Below are positions 51,030 through 60,198 of a stretch of DNA of 64,000 nucleotides, piece after piece. The stretch comes from Candidatus Bathyarchaeia archaeon (GTDB lineage Archaea; Thermoproteota; Bathyarchaeia; Bathyarchaeales; Bathyarchaeaceae): assembly GCA_035283685.1 (NCBI GenBank), contig DATETJ010000002.1, forward strand, positions 62,001 through 126,000, read 5' to 3'. A model generated the notes under the pieces. The model was given only the letters and a program-made list of their open reading frames with translations, did no database searches and had not been told where the DNA came from. The position numbers were made by a program, and so were the translations under genes. The stretch's first letter is position 1, and every line of letters begins with the position of its first letter.

Positions 51030-52009
51030 CGCTGCTGTCTAGCCGTTTCCGCATGCTTCTTAATGATGTTCAACGCCGCGGCTACACCTTGCCCAACGCT
51101 GACGGCGATTTGATATTTTCTTCCACAAGTGGCATCGCCAGCGGCGTAAACGTTTGGAATATTGGTTTGCATCTGAGCGTCAACCATTATGCAGCCTGCG
51201 CCAGCCATGTCAGTTCTAACTCCAGCTGTTGCCAACATTTCGGTCACAGGCGTTTTTTCTCCTGAGATGAAGACTCCTTTGACGTTCAGGATTAGCTCCT
51301 CTTTGGAGTTGCGGTCTCTAATCTTCACTTTTTCAACTACGTGCGAGCCCATTATTTCAGTGGCTTCAAACGTTTGCCACAGCTGCACGTTGCCTTTCGA
51401 AACCAGTTTCTCCAAGCTTTCTGATCTGTAGTGAGGCTTAAGCGCCCCAGGAATAAGATGAACCCTGTTTACGAGCCCCGCTAGGTACAGGCCGTCGGAG
51501 ATTGTCTCCTCATCTTCACCCACCAAAGCAACGTCTTGATTCTTGAAGAAGGTTCCATCACAGACTGGGCAGTAGGACACGCCCATGCCGAGAAGTTCTC
51601 TGGCGCCTGGAATCTCCACTTTCTTTCGTTGAACGCCGATCGCTAGCAAAACGGCTTTCGAACGATATTCCTTGTCGCGTGTCCAAATCAGCTTGGGATC
51701 GCCTAGCAACTCGAAGCGGATGGCTCTTGCTGGAGAGACGATTTTGGCTCCTAGCGATTCAGCCTGTTTCAGCATTTTATTGGCAAGTTCAGTGCCTGAA
51801 ATCGACTCGAAGCCGGGATAGTTCTCGATGAGTCTTGCATCGTGGAGTCGTCCGCCTGGTTTTTCTGCTTCCAAAACTAGCGTTTTCAGGTTTGCTCTTG
51901 AGAGATAAATCGCGGCGGCTAAGCCTGCTGGTCCCGCGCCTATTACGATGGCGTCGTAGGCTTGTTTTGATTCTTCAAATGGGGGAGGCAACGCTTTGGG
52001 CATCGTCAT
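51026..52009 (-). CDS. trxB: Thioredoxin reductase-like flavoprotein, altered NADPH site
   Basis: 327 aa. FAD motif IGAGPAGLAAAIYLSRANL, redox motif SYCPVCDGT (C-X2-C), C-terminal GDATCGRKYQIAVSVGQG. In the pyridine-nucleotide domain the usual GGGDSA is GEDEET and the HRR motif is missing (IPGALKPHYRS), so NADPH binding is doubtful; archaeal relatives that use ferredoxin, F420 or an unknown donor show such changes. Probably reduces a thioredoxin or the PDO at 53002. Ends against the GPN gene and lies near cinA-like and PDO genes. Confidence 0.85.
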   Translation of the reverse strand: MTMPKALPPPFEESKQAYDAIVIGAGPAGLAAAIYLSRANLKTLVLEAEKPGGRLHDARLIENYPGFESISGTELANKMLKQAESLGAKIVSPARAIRFELLGDPKLIWTRDKEYRSKAVLLAIGVQRKKVEIPGARELLGMGVSYCPVCDGTFFKNQDVALVGEDEETISDGLYLAGLVNRVHLIPGALKPHYRSESLEKLVSKGNVQLWQTFEATEIMGSHVVEKVKIRDRNSKEELILNVKGVFISGEKTPVTEMLATAGVRTDMAGAGCIMVDAQMQTNIPNVYAAGDATCGRKYQIAVSVGQGVAAALNIIKKHAETARQQR

Positions 52010-52056
52010 TTGTTGTCTTCACACACGTTGTGCGGCTTTCCTCTTGTGGTTCCATG

Positions 52057-52887
52057 TTATTTTGGCTTTTTGAACTTGATTTTCCCATGCTTCGCCTCTT
52101 CCACTAGCCCTGTGATCTGCAGCAATGCTTTGGTGACTCTTTTTTTGGCTGTTCCTGAGTCTTGCGCAGTGGTGGAGAGGTGTAGTTCAAGGTGTGGTTT
52201 GCCTTCGCCTCGCTGTCCCGGGTGTGATTTTATGTAAATGTATGGGTTGTCGTTCATGGTTTTGTCTATGAGTGGTGCCAGATCGGATTCCATTATGCCG
52301 TCAACGGCGAGGCTGGTTTCATAAAACACTGCGTTGCCCGCCATTTTTTTCAATATGGGTTGAATTGACTCGTCAAATATGGCTTCCATTTCTGGCGGCA
52401 CGCCGGGCAATGCAATAATGCTTGTGTCATCAACTTTAATGAGGACGCCTGGCGCGGTTCCAAGAGGGTTGTGTAATGGTTTTCCGCTTTCTGGCAACGT
52501 TGCCATCTTGACCCGAGGTGGGGTCAACTCCACTTTCTCTTCGATTCTGCCTTCCTGCAGGTACTGGTGATATTTTGCTTCGATCATTTTCATGGCTTCG
52601 GGGTTGACTTTCAATGGGCGTTTCAGGGCTTTGCCTATTCCTTCAAGTGTTTTGTCGTCAAATGTGGGTCCAAGTCCGCCTGTGGTGATTATCATTTGAG
52701 GCTTGCGCTTCAATGCTTCTAGAATCTCTTTGGAAATCTCGGCGATCTCATCGCCAATAACTGCCATGCGGCTGACAGCCAACCCTGTTGTGGTTATGCG
52801 TTTAGCCAACCACTGTGCGTTTGTGTTGGCGATTTTTCCGATTAGGAGTTCGTTTCCTACTCCGATGATTTCGATGTGATGTGTCAT
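52057..52887 (-). CDS. CinA-like molybdopterin-binding domain protein
   Basis: 276 aa. MoCF/MoeA-type fold in the first 170 residues: IIGVGNELLIGKIANTNAQWL, IITTGGLGPTFDDKT and LPGVPPEMEAIF, all typical of the N-terminal COG1058 domain of CinA. No C-terminal deamidase domain, as in many archaea. In bacteria the family includes NMN deamidase/ADP-ribose pyrophosphatase proteins. Divergent from the PDO gene. Confidence 0.88.
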   Translation of the reverse strand: MTHHIEIIGVGNELLIGKIANTNAQWLAKRITTTGLAVSRMAVIGDEIAEISKEILEALKRKPQMIITTGGLGPTFDDKTLEGIGKALKRPLKVNPEAMKMIEAKYHQYLQEGRIEEKVELTPPRVKMATLPESGKPLHNPLGTAPGVLIKVDDTSIIALPGVPPEMEAIFDESIQPILKKMAGNAVFYETSLAVDGIMESDLAPLIDKTMNDNPYIYIKSHPGQRGEGKPHLELHLSTTAQDSGTAKKRVTKALLQITGLVEEAKHGKIKFKKPK

Positions 52888-53001
52888 CTTTGTGTTTATC
52901 CCCTTCGTTTGTTAAGTCTGATTTGGGTTGTTGCTTTTGAGGTTTGTGTGGCTAACCTCGTAGTTACTTTTTTAAGGTTCGCGAAGGCTAGTGAATGCTT
53001 G

Positions 53002-53679
53002 GTGAAAACCGAGTTGAGCTTAATTCCTGAAGAACACAAGGCGCATTTGAAGGAAGAACTGCAGCGCAACATGACAGAGTCTGTGCGCATAGTTGTTTTC
53101 ACTCAGGAAATGGAATGCGAGTTCTGCAGAGAATCGAGGCAGCTTGCACAAGAAGTGGCCAGTCTCATGCCAGATAAGATTCTGGTTGAAATCTACGACT
53201 TTGTCAAAGATGAGGCTAAAGCAAGGGAATATGGCGTGGACAAGGTTCCAGCTGTCATTGTTCTAGGCAAGAAGGATTATGGCATACGCTATTATGGCAT
53301 TCCCTACGGTTACGAGTTTAACACCTTGATAGAAACCATAATCAACGTGTCCAAAGGCGCCACGAACCTTAGCGAGGACACTAAAGCGAAGCTGAAGGGG
53401 TTAGACAAGCCAGTGCACATACAAGTGTTTGTTACTTTAACATGCCCGTACTGTCCCGTTGCAGCTGGGTTGTCACACAAATTCGCTATTGAAAGCGACA
53501 TGGTCAAGTCAGATGTGGTTGAGGTCGGCGAGTTTCCACACCTTGCACAGAAATATAGTGTAATGGGCGTGCCAAAAATTGTCATAAACGAGCGCACAGA
53601 GCTTGTGGGCGCTGTGCCTGAAGCCCAGTTTGTGGCGCATGTCTTGCAGGCGTCCAAGCCGCCAAGCATCTACATGTAA
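53002..53679 (+). CDS. pdo: Protein disulfide oxidoreductase (double thioredoxin fold)
   Basis: 225 aa from GTG at 53002, about 30 nt after a TATA-like ttttttaag; longer frames would run into cinA. Two thioredoxin folds: the first with CEFC (EMECEFCRESRQL), the second with CPYC (LTCPYCPVAAG); each has a cis-Pro (VPAV, VPKI). Archaeal PDOs keep intracellular disulfides and take electrons from thioredoxin reductase, so the TrxB homologue 1 kb away is the likely partner. Confidence 0.88.
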   Translation: MKTELSLIPEEHKAHLKEELQRNMTESVRIVVFTQEMECEFCRESRQLAQEVASLMPDKILVEIYDFVKDEAKAREYGVDKVPAVIVLGKKDYGIRYYGIPYGYEFNTLIETIINVSKGATNLSEDTKAKLKGLDKPVHIQVFVTLTCPYCPVAAGLSHKFAIESDMVKSDVVEVGEFPHLAQKYSVMGVPKIVINERTELVGAVPEAQFVAHVLQASKPPSIYM

Positions 53680-53697
53680 GCTTCGCTGGTCAGAGAG

Positions 53698-54591
53698 ATG
53701 CAGGTAGCTAGGTCGGTTAGTGTCACCACTCTAGCAGACAATGTTGTTTACCATAGTGGTCTTTTAGGGCAGTTTGGCTTCTCAGCCTATCTAGAGATCA
53801 AGGATTATCGCGGTCAAAGGCATTCAGTTGTTTTTGACACTGGTCGTATTAGAAGCGCCTTGCTCTACAACATCAAAGCCCTCAAGCTGGATCTGTCTCA
53901 GTTAGAGTGCATAATCCTCAGCCACGGGCATCACGACCACACTTGCGCAACCGTTGAAATGATAAGAAGATCAAAGAGACGTGTCAAAGTAGTAGTTCAT
54001 CCGAGCATCTTCTACCCGCGATTCGCAGTTGAAAAAGGCAGAAGACGATATCATGGAATTCCGAAAGGAGAACTGAAAGAAGACATGCTGAAAGCTGGTG
54101 CGGAAATAGTTGAAACCACTCGACCCATCGAAATCATCCCAGGGGTTCTGACCAGTGGAGAAATAGAACGTGTTACGCCATTTGAGAAAGTTACTTGGAA
54201 AAACTTCGCCATAATTGAGGGAAAGCAGGTGAAGGACAAGGTGCCCGAAGATCAAGCCCTCTTCATCAACATAGAAAAACGCGGCGTCCTCGTTATCAGC
54301 GGCTGTGCCCATGCAGGAATCATAAACACGCTTCAATGCGCCTCAGATGTAACGAGGACTAAGCTTTATGGATTCATTGGTGGAACACACCTAATCCGAC
54401 CGAAGGAAACTAGGCTCAAAGAAACTCTCAAAGGACTCAGGGAATTCAACCTGAAACTGGTTTCTCCGGCTCATTGCACAGGACACAAAAGCATAGCAGC
54501 CATCAATCAAGCATTTCCCGAAGCCTTCATACTGAACTACGCTGGGCGCACAATCGACACAGCTAAGAAGTTGAAGGACCCTGTCTTCTGA
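53698..54591 (+). CDS. Metallo-beta-lactamase-fold hydrolase (COG1237-like)
   Basis: 297 aa. Motif SHGHHDHT (H-X-H-X-D-H type), VVFDTGR and the later SGCAHAGIINTL and PAHCTGHK histidines. Resembles the archaeal metal-dependent hydrolases linked to 7,8-dihydropterin-type pathways (COG1237), but the substrate is not set by sequence. It follows the PDO gene by 18 nt on the same strand. Confidence 0.83.
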   Translation: MQVARSVSVTTLADNVVYHSGLLGQFGFSAYLEIKDYRGQRHSVVFDTGRIRSALLYNIKALKLDLSQLECIILSHGHHDHTCATVEMIRRSKRRVKVVVHPSIFYPRFAVEKGRRRYHGIPKGELKEDMLKAGAEIVETTRPIEIIPGVLTSGEIERVTPFEKVTWKNFAIIEGKQVKDKVPEDQALFINIEKRGVLVISGCAHAGIINTLQCASDVTRTKLYGFIGGTHLIRPKETRLKETLKGLREFNLKLVSPAHCTGHKSIAAINQAFPEAFILNYAGRTIDTAKKLKDPVF

Positions 54592-54611
54592 ATGCGCTCT
54601 TACTGCTTCTA

Positions 54612-55034
54612 TTAAACCCATCTTTGGTTAAGTAGATCCCAGATTCGACCATCGTGTAAGGCGCCGTGTATGCAGAATGCGGATGTGGTTTCTCCTTTCT
54701 CGTTCAGTGTAATCAAGGCAACATGGCGCTCAATCACTTCCAACATGAAGTCTGGGTGCCCACCGTTCGTGGTAGTGAACTCTGCAACAACGACTTTGCC
54801 GCCAAGTTTGTGATCATAAGACCTCTCTATTTCGACCACGCCGTTCCAAACACTCCTCACATCTGTGGTATTCAAGAACTCCACCACCTGCAGCTCAAGC
54901 TCAGCTTGGCTAACGGGTTTCTGACTTTGCCATAGTACGTAGCCTAAAGCCCCGACGCTGAGAAGGGTAGCTGCCAGCATTAATGCTAGAGTGGGAAAGA
55001 GCATTCTCATTTTGGTTACTACCAAAGACATCAT
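54612..55034 (-). CDS. Membrane-anchored protein of unknown function
   Basis: 140 aa. N-terminal helix (LFPTLALMLAATLLSVGALGYVLW) anchors an outer alpha/beta domain of about 110 aa with LQVVEFLNTTDVRSVWNGVV and KVVVAEFTTTNGGHPDF. No family recognised; the fold may be PepSY-like, a guess. Convergent with the metallohydrolase (20 nt apart). Confidence 0.6.
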   Translation of the reverse strand: MMSLVVTKMRMLFPTLALMLAATLLSVGALGYVLWQSQKPVSQAELELQVVEFLNTTDVRSVWNGVVEIERSYDHKLGGKVVVAEFTTTNGGHPDFMLEVIERHVALITLNEKGETTSAFCIHGALHDGRIWDLLNQRWV

Positions 55035-55169
55035 GTTACTGACAGCTAGAAAAACCTAGAGTTTAGAACAGGGCTATTCGAATTCCAGAGCAGTGCACAA
55101 GATGGAGTTCTGTGGTTAAGGTGAAAACTCTTATGTGCATTCTGGGTCTTCAACTTCAGTTGAACTGAA

Positions 55170-56198
55170 ATGAAAGCTGCCGTATACCACAGTTTGAACG
55201 AGATAAAGGTTCAGGATGTGCCCAAGCCCAAGATTGGCTCGGACGAAGTCCTAGTAGAAATGAAAGCCTGCGGGGTGTGCGGAAGCGATTTGATGGAATG
55301 GTATTTACACAGTCGTGCGCCGCTGGTTCTTGGTCATGAGCCTGCAGGGGTCATTGTCGAGGCAGGAAGAAACGTCAAGGGTTTCAATGTTGGCGACCGG
55401 GTTTTCGCTCATCACCATGTTGCCGACCTGACGTGCTATTACTGCAAACACGGCGACTACACTCTATGCTCGCAGTTTGCACAGACGCATCTTGACCCGG
55501 GCGGGTTCGCTGAGTTTTTCAAGGTGCGAGCGCCCAACCTGCAGATCGACACGTTGAAGCTTCCTGATAGCGTTTCTTTTGAAGAGGCAACCTTAATTGA
55601 GCCTGTTGGCTGCTGCATCAGAGCCCAAAACAAAGCTGGCATTCAGAAAAGTGACACTGTAGCAGTAGTAGGCGCTGGACCCAGCGGCATAATTCATGCC
55701 ATGCTAGCCAAGATGGCGGGCGCCAGCCAAGTGATGATCACAGACCTTGTTGATTACAGACTAGAAATGGCTAGACGATCAGGCGTCAACGTGACAATGA
55801 ACCCCCAAAAGGAAAACGTCCCTGAGACCGTGAAACAAGCAACGGAGAACAGAGGCGCAGACATCGTAATCGTGACCGCCCCAAACGCGAAAGCAGTTGA
55901 AGACAGCATTCAAATAGTCCGCAAAGGAGGAAAACTGCTCCTCTTCGCCCCAACTCAACCAGATCAATATGCCCGCTTAAGCCCACATCGACTATTCTTC
56001 TCAGAAATCACAGTTATCCCCTCATATTCCGTTTCCCACATCGAAACCAGACAGGCGCTAGAACTCATCAGTTCAGGAAAGCTGAAAGCGAAAGAATTGA
56101 TAACACATCGCTTTCCCTTGAGCCAAACTCAAGAAGCATTTCAGACAGCAGCCAGAAGTAAAGAATGTCTAAAAGTTGTTGTCTTGAACGAGAAATAG
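55170..56198 (+). CDS. Zinc-dependent alcohol dehydrogenase family (MDR)
   Basis: 342 aa medium-chain dehydrogenase. Catalytic zinc region CGVCGSDLMEW and LGHEPAGVI; structural-zinc lobe with CYYCKHGDYTLC but fewer Cys than usual; NAD(P) motif VVGAGPSGIIHAML with an acidic TDLVD after it (NAD preference likely). Similar to threonine/sorbitol dehydrogenase relatives; substrate unknown. Upstream of DoxX and a second MDR gene on the same strand. Confidence 0.88.
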   Translation: MKAAVYHSLNEIKVQDVPKPKIGSDEVLVEMKACGVCGSDLMEWYLHSRAPLVLGHEPAGVIVEAGRNVKGFNVGDRVFAHHHVADLTCYYCKHGDYTLCSQFAQTHLDPGGFAEFFKVRAPNLQIDTLKLPDSVSFEEATLIEPVGCCIRAQNKAGIQKSDTVAVVGAGPSGIIHAMLAKMAGASQVMITDLVDYRLEMARRSGVNVTMNPQKENVPETVKQATENRGADIVIVTAPNAKAVEDSIQIVRKGGKLLLFAPTQPDQYARLSPHRLFFSEITVIPSYSVSHIETRQALELISSGKLKAKELITHRFPLSQTQEAFQTAARSKECLKVVVLNEK

Positions 56199-56279
56199 CG
56201 TCACAAGCCTAGGCATACTTATTTAGCTGAATCTTCTCAATTCTTAGGTGTAGGGTATCACATTTTGAGGTGAGAAAAC

Positions 56280-56684
56280 ATGGTATTTGAGATACTGCTG
56301 AGCATGGCGGCATGGGCATCGTTACCTCTGAGACTAGCATTGGGAGTTGCCTTCGTTTTTCACGGGTATCCAAAGCTTTTTGGACCCGGCGCAAAACAGA
56401 CGCGGGATTACATGAAAACGGTTGGTGTGCCACCGCTGTTGACAACGCTGACGGCTTTACTCGAGCTCCTAGGTGGAATCGCGCTTGTCATCGGTTTCCT
56501 GACACCAATCGTGGGTATCTTGATAGCGTTTGAGATGGTAGCAACAACGTTTCTGTCAAAGGCTAAGCTTCAGAAGAAGTCTATGCTGGGCTACGAGCTT
56601 GACATAGCGTACTTGGCAATGGCTCTGGCGCTTGTAGTTCTGGGCGGCGGACCTACGTCTCTGGACACTCTGCTTGGGCTTTGA
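56280..56684 (+). CDS. DoxX-family membrane protein
   Basis: 134 aa with four hydrophobic helices. The family pattern is clear: LALGVAFVFHGYPKLFGPG, LELLGGIALVIGFLTPIVG and LDIAYLAMALALVVLGGG. DoxX proteins are small four-helix proteins linked to quinone or thiosulfate oxidation and redox stress. It lies between the two dehydrogenase genes. Confidence 0.85.
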   Translation: MVFEILLSMAAWASLPLRLALGVAFVFHGYPKLFGPGAKQTRDYMKTVGVPPLLTTLTALLELLGGIALVIGFLTPIVGILIAFEMVATTFLSKAKLQKKSMLGYELDIAYLAMALALVVLGGGPTSLDTLLGL

Positions 56685-56799
56685 CTTCCCAACGCCCCCG
56701 TCAAACGAATCAGTTTGGGAAACCATAATACCATAGCCCACCAACTCACTATGCCAACATTCACGTTAACAGGCGTGACAAAATTTGCCTAACCAAAAA

Positions 56800-57828
56800 A
56801 TGAAAGCCGCTATGCTGCATGGCGTCAAAGATCTTCGAGTCGAATACGTTGATGTCCCAAGGGTCGGGGATGGTGAAATTCTGGTCAAGGTGAAAGCCGC
56901 GACTACGTGTGGAACCGACCTCAAGATCTATCAGCGCGGCTACGTCAGCGGCGTCATCAAGCTGCCAACAGTTTTTGGTCATGAGTGGGCTGGTGACATT
57001 GATGAGATTGGGAAAGGTGTCTCATACTTCGAAAAGGGTATGAGGGTTCGCGCTGGCAACAGCTCCCCCTGCCTTCGCTGTTACATGTGCCAGAAGGGCA
57101 AGTTCAACCTCTGCAAAGACATGATGTGGCTGTGGGGCGCCTACGCCGAATACATCAAGGTTCCGCAACGAATCGTCATGTTGAACACGCAGGTGATACC
57201 TGACCACGTAAGCTACGAGGAAGCTGCTGTGGCAGAACCGCTGGCCTGCGTTCTACACGGCGTTGAGCAGGCACAAGTCGGTTTAGGCGATACGGTTGCC
57301 ATAATCGGCGCTGGACCAATCGGACTCCTACACCTTCTAACCGCAAGAAAAATGGGTGCAGGCAAGGTCATAATCAGCGACACGATCGACGAGAGGCTCA
57401 AACTGGCACAGAAACTAGGCGCTGACGAAACCATAAACGCAAAACAGGAAGACACGGTCGAAAGAACCAAAAAACTCACAAATGGTTACGGTGCCGACGT
57501 TGTGATTGAAGCCATAGGCACGCCAGCCACGTGGGAGCAAGCACTAAGGATGGTGCGCAAAGGCGGCACGGTGCTAGAGTTTGGCGGATGCCCACCCGCA
57601 ACCGAAATCAAGGTCAGCACAGAGCAACTGCACTACGGCGAAACAACTATCATGGGCGCTTTCCACACCACGCCATTTCACTTCAAAAAAGCCCTAAACC
57701 TAATCGCGTCAGGCACGATTAACGTCAAACCATTAATCACAGACCGGATGAAACTAGGCGATATCAAGCAAGCTTTCGAAACGCTCACAACATCCAAAAC
57801 CGACATTAAAATAGCAATATTGCCCTAA
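56800..57828 (+). CDS. Zinc-dependent alcohol dehydrogenase family (MDR), second copy
   Basis: 342 aa from ATG at 56800, aligned with the start of the paralogue at 55170; a TTG at 56785 would add 5 residues. CGTDLKIYQRG and GHEWAGDIDEIG (catalytic zinc), CLRCYMCQKGKFNLC (structural zinc, four Cys), NAD(P) motif IIGAGPIGLLHLL with SDTIDERL (acidic, NAD-like). Distinct from the copy upstream in the zinc lobe. Ends 4 nt inside the convergent LysE gene. Confidence 0.88.
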   Translation: MKAAMLHGVKDLRVEYVDVPRVGDGEILVKVKAATTCGTDLKIYQRGYVSGVIKLPTVFGHEWAGDIDEIGKGVSYFEKGMRVRAGNSSPCLRCYMCQKGKFNLCKDMMWLWGAYAEYIKVPQRIVMLNTQVIPDHVSYEEAAVAEPLACVLHGVEQAQVGLGDTVAIIGAGPIGLLHLLTARKMGAGKVIISDTIDERLKLAQKLGADETINAKQEDTVERTKKLTNGYGADVVIEAIGTPATWEQALRMVRKGGTVLEFGGCPPATEIKVSTEQLHYGETTIMGAFHTTPFHFKKALNLIASGTINVKPLITDRMKLGDIKQAFETLTTSKTDIKIAILP

Positions 57829-58469
57829 ACCAATGCGGTTACGAGGAAGTAAAGTCCGAAGCCGATAAGTATCAATCCGAACAACATCAAAACAATCCTG
57901 TAGCTCTTTCTGCCCACGAACTTGATGCCCCTTCTAGCCAGATAGGCTGTGCCAGTCAACCAAGCATAGTCAATCCAAACATGCGCCACGTACATAAGAA
58001 GCACACCAGCCAAAGAAGCAAACGCCAACGAATCCAGAATCAGCTTCGAACCCACAAAAATCCACCACAAAACAAAATAAGGATTCAACCCCGTGAAAAC
58101 AGAGCCAACCAGCAGATGACTCTTCAAAGCTGTCCTCTTCTCGCCGACCTCAATAGGCTTGGACCCCAAAGACTCTCGAATCTGCCAAACTCCAAACGCC
58201 AAAAGCGCCGACCCACCAGCCAAGCCAATCACAAGCTTCACCACAGGCTGGTCAGCCACAGTCAACAAGCCCAGCGCCAACACCAACACCAGACTAAACT
58301 CGACCACCGTGTGTCCAACTGCAAACGCAAACCCGCTCTTGGCACCCGATCTAGTGCCCTCAGTAACATTCTTGACGAACAATGGTCCAGGCGCCAACGC
58401 TCCAGAAGCTGTAACACCCACAACTTCTGCCACAAGTGTGAATATGTCCACAGCAGACACCATGGTCAA
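57825..58469 (-). CDS. LysE-family translocator
   Basis: 214 aa, six hydrophobic helices. The N-terminal VVGVTASGALAPGPLFVKNV is the LysE/RhtB GPXXF-type motif, followed by AKSGFAFAVGHTVVE and GLNPYFVLWW. Exports amino acids or related solutes; substrate unknown. The gene has a decayed partial copy at 59583-59963 on the same strand, beyond the next upstream gene. Confidence 0.88.
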   Translation of the reverse strand: MTMVSAVDIFTLVAEVVGVTASGALAPGPLFVKNVTEGTRSGAKSGFAFAVGHTVVEFSLVLVLALGLLTVADQPVVKLVIGLAGGSALLAFGVWQIRESLGSKPIEVGEKRTALKSHLLVGSVFTGLNPYFVLWWIFVGSKLILDSLAFASLAGVLLMYVAHVWIDYAWLTGTAYLARRGIKFVGRKSYRIVLMLFGLILIGFGLYFLVTALV

Positions 58470-58479
58470 GACAATTTAA

Positions 58480-59514
58480 TTATCCTATTTCTGCAGTAGC
58501 AGGCTTTTGCTCACCTAACGTAGGTTTCTTCCTTTCCAGCCAGAAAAGCGATAAGAGCAACAATATGAGGTAGGCGTCCAACAAACCCCATTGTATGATG
58601 CTTCTTCGTAGCGAAGTCAAAACGACCACCATCTCCACGTCTAATTCCGAATAAGTGTCTACAGGCTCAAACCAAACAGCGTACTCTGCCGTATAAGGGA
58701 CGACAAATGAACCCGAGCCAGACCTACCAGTTTTTTGGGCAAGAAGAATCACGGGAGGCGCACTATCATGCCTGATAGAGAACTCCACGGGCGACATACC
58801 AGCATCGACTTGGAAACTGAAGCTTACCGTATCACCATTCATGAAATAGGTGTCTGAACTACTGCTTCCGCCTCCGTTTCCACCAGTTCTAGACGTTACT
58901 GTACGCGAGGGCGGGTTCATGTAGAAATATGCCAATGCGAGTGGAAGGAGGAGGGCTGCAAGGAGAATTACGGCAAGTCTCTTTCGGGTAATAGCTATCA
59001 TGAAAGGTTCCACCCGAAAATACTTAGCCACATGCGGTCTGTTGATGTACCAAAAAGCGTAAAGGGCACCGAGCACGCCCGGAACATAAACCACGCTGTC
59101 ATTGGCAACTCCAATTATCGAAGCCAACAAGCCTATGAAAGCCAACGCTGCGATGACAAATGACCCAAAACCTCTTCCTGTCCACCACAGCCAAGCAGCA
59201 GCAAACGAAACAATGGCAAGCAAGAACAAAGGGGTATACAACCAACCACCCAATACAATACTCGCAACGCCTACGAAAACAAAACTGACCGCCATCAAAG
59301 TAATGCCCACAGGTCTCTTCCTCGGGCCCCATCTCCAATAAAGCCCCAAAACAGCAATAATCACGCCCAACCCGACCATGACTGCAGCTGCATACGCAAC
59401 ATACAGGCTAAGGGGTCCATAAATCGCAGGAAAAGCAACCAACTGGCTTATCCCACCGCCCACGAGGGTCAAACCGTAAAGGAAGACCTCTTTACTGGGC
59501 AAAAACACCCTCAT
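58480..59514 (-). CDS. Multi-helix membrane protein with external beta domain
   Basis: 344 aa. About seven helices in the first 200 residues (for example LYVAYAAAVMVGLGVIIAVLG, FVIAALAFIGLLASIIGV), then a Gly/Ser-rich linker (GGNGGGSSSSDTY), a beta-rich external domain (about 220-305, NGDTVSFSFQV, FVVPYTAEYAVWF; a GOLD- or emp24-like pattern) and a last helix near the C-terminus. Function unknown. It lies between the lysE pseudogene and the intact lysE; 10 nt before the latter. Confidence 0.65.
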   Translation of the reverse strand: MRVFLPSKEVFLYGLTLVGGGISQLVAFPAIYGPLSLYVAYAAAVMVGLGVIIAVLGLYWRWGPRKRPVGITLMAVSFVFVGVASIVLGGWLYTPLFLLAIVSFAAAWLWWTGRGFGSFVIAALAFIGLLASIIGVANDSVVYVPGVLGALYAFWYINRPHVAKYFRVEPFMIAITRKRLAVILLAALLLPLALAYFYMNPPSRTVTSRTGGNGGGSSSSDTYFMNGDTVSFSFQVDAGMSPVEFSIRHDSAPPVILLAQKTGRSGSGSFVVPYTAEYAVWFEPVDTYSELDVEMVVVLTSLRRSIIQWGLLDAYLILLLLSLFWLERKKPTLGEQKPATAEIG

Positions 59515-59582
59515 AAAACACGAGAAGGCTCTGGGCTTTTATGCTTTTTCCACTTACATCAACGTTAACACACCGACAAATA

Positions 59583-59963
59583 AAGTAGGCATTCAAACCT
59601 GTGAAGACAGTGCCGACGAAGAAATGACTCCTCAAAGCAGTAGTCTCCTTACGAGTTTCAATAGGCTTCGAACTAATCGACTCTCTTATCTGAAAAAGCC
59701 CAAAAAATCAAGAGTGCTATTCCTCCAACGACGCCAACCACTAACTTCACTGTCGGCTGATCAACCACAGTTAAGAGACCGAGCGCCAGCGTCAAGACCA
59801 TACTGAACTCGACAACTCTGTGCCGACAGCAAACACAAATCCACTCCTAGCGCCAAACTTGCTACCCTCGGTAATGTTCTTAACGAACAACGGTCCCGGC
59901 GCTAACGCACCTGAAGCAGTAACTCCCACAACTTCCGCGATGAAGGTAAAGATGTCCACAACA
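59583..59963 (-). pseudogene. Decayed partial copy of the LysE gene
   Basis: Reads in the same direction as the intact lysE and matches its first 135 or so residues: VVDIFTFIAEVVGVTASGAL, PLFVKNITEG, GLLTVVDQPTVKLVVG and RSHFFVGTVFTGLNAYF. There is a missing base near 59815-59830 (GHTVVE block) and a second frame change near 59691-59712; the C-terminal third is absent. So it is dead. It lies upstream of the membrane protein gene, with the full lysE on the other side. 59964-60120 shows nothing else. Confidence 0.88.
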
Positions 59964-60123
59964 AACACAGGGAGACAAACACAATAGTTAAACTATTCCC
60001 GACTCAGCTAGAACCTCTTAGCCTTGGGAGCAACTTGCAACAAGATACTTCGCACTGAGTCCATCCGTCTTATCCGGCAGCTCTTATCTCTTCCGAATGA
60101 CGCAATAGCCTCGGACAGCAAAG

Positions 60124-60151
60124 TGGAACAAACCTATAGAAGTATGTTCCA
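60124..60151 (+). promoter_or_regulatory. Inverted repeat upstream of the multicopper oxidase
   Basis: TGGAACA (60124-60130) and TGTTCCA (60145-60151), 7-bp inverted arms separated by 14 bp, about 50 nt before the ATG at 60199. TGTTCCA also occurs once at 22669-22675 in front of copA. A shared copper-responsive site is possible but one motif match is weak evidence. Confidence 0.35.
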
Positions 60152-60198
60152 AAAAATTATTGTGTTTTGCTTCATAACTATAATATGAAGTGTCAAAA

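Noticed and set aside
57981-58499. 172-codon open frame opposite lysE
   Set aside because: Same composition effect; the minus-strand LysE motifs are clear.
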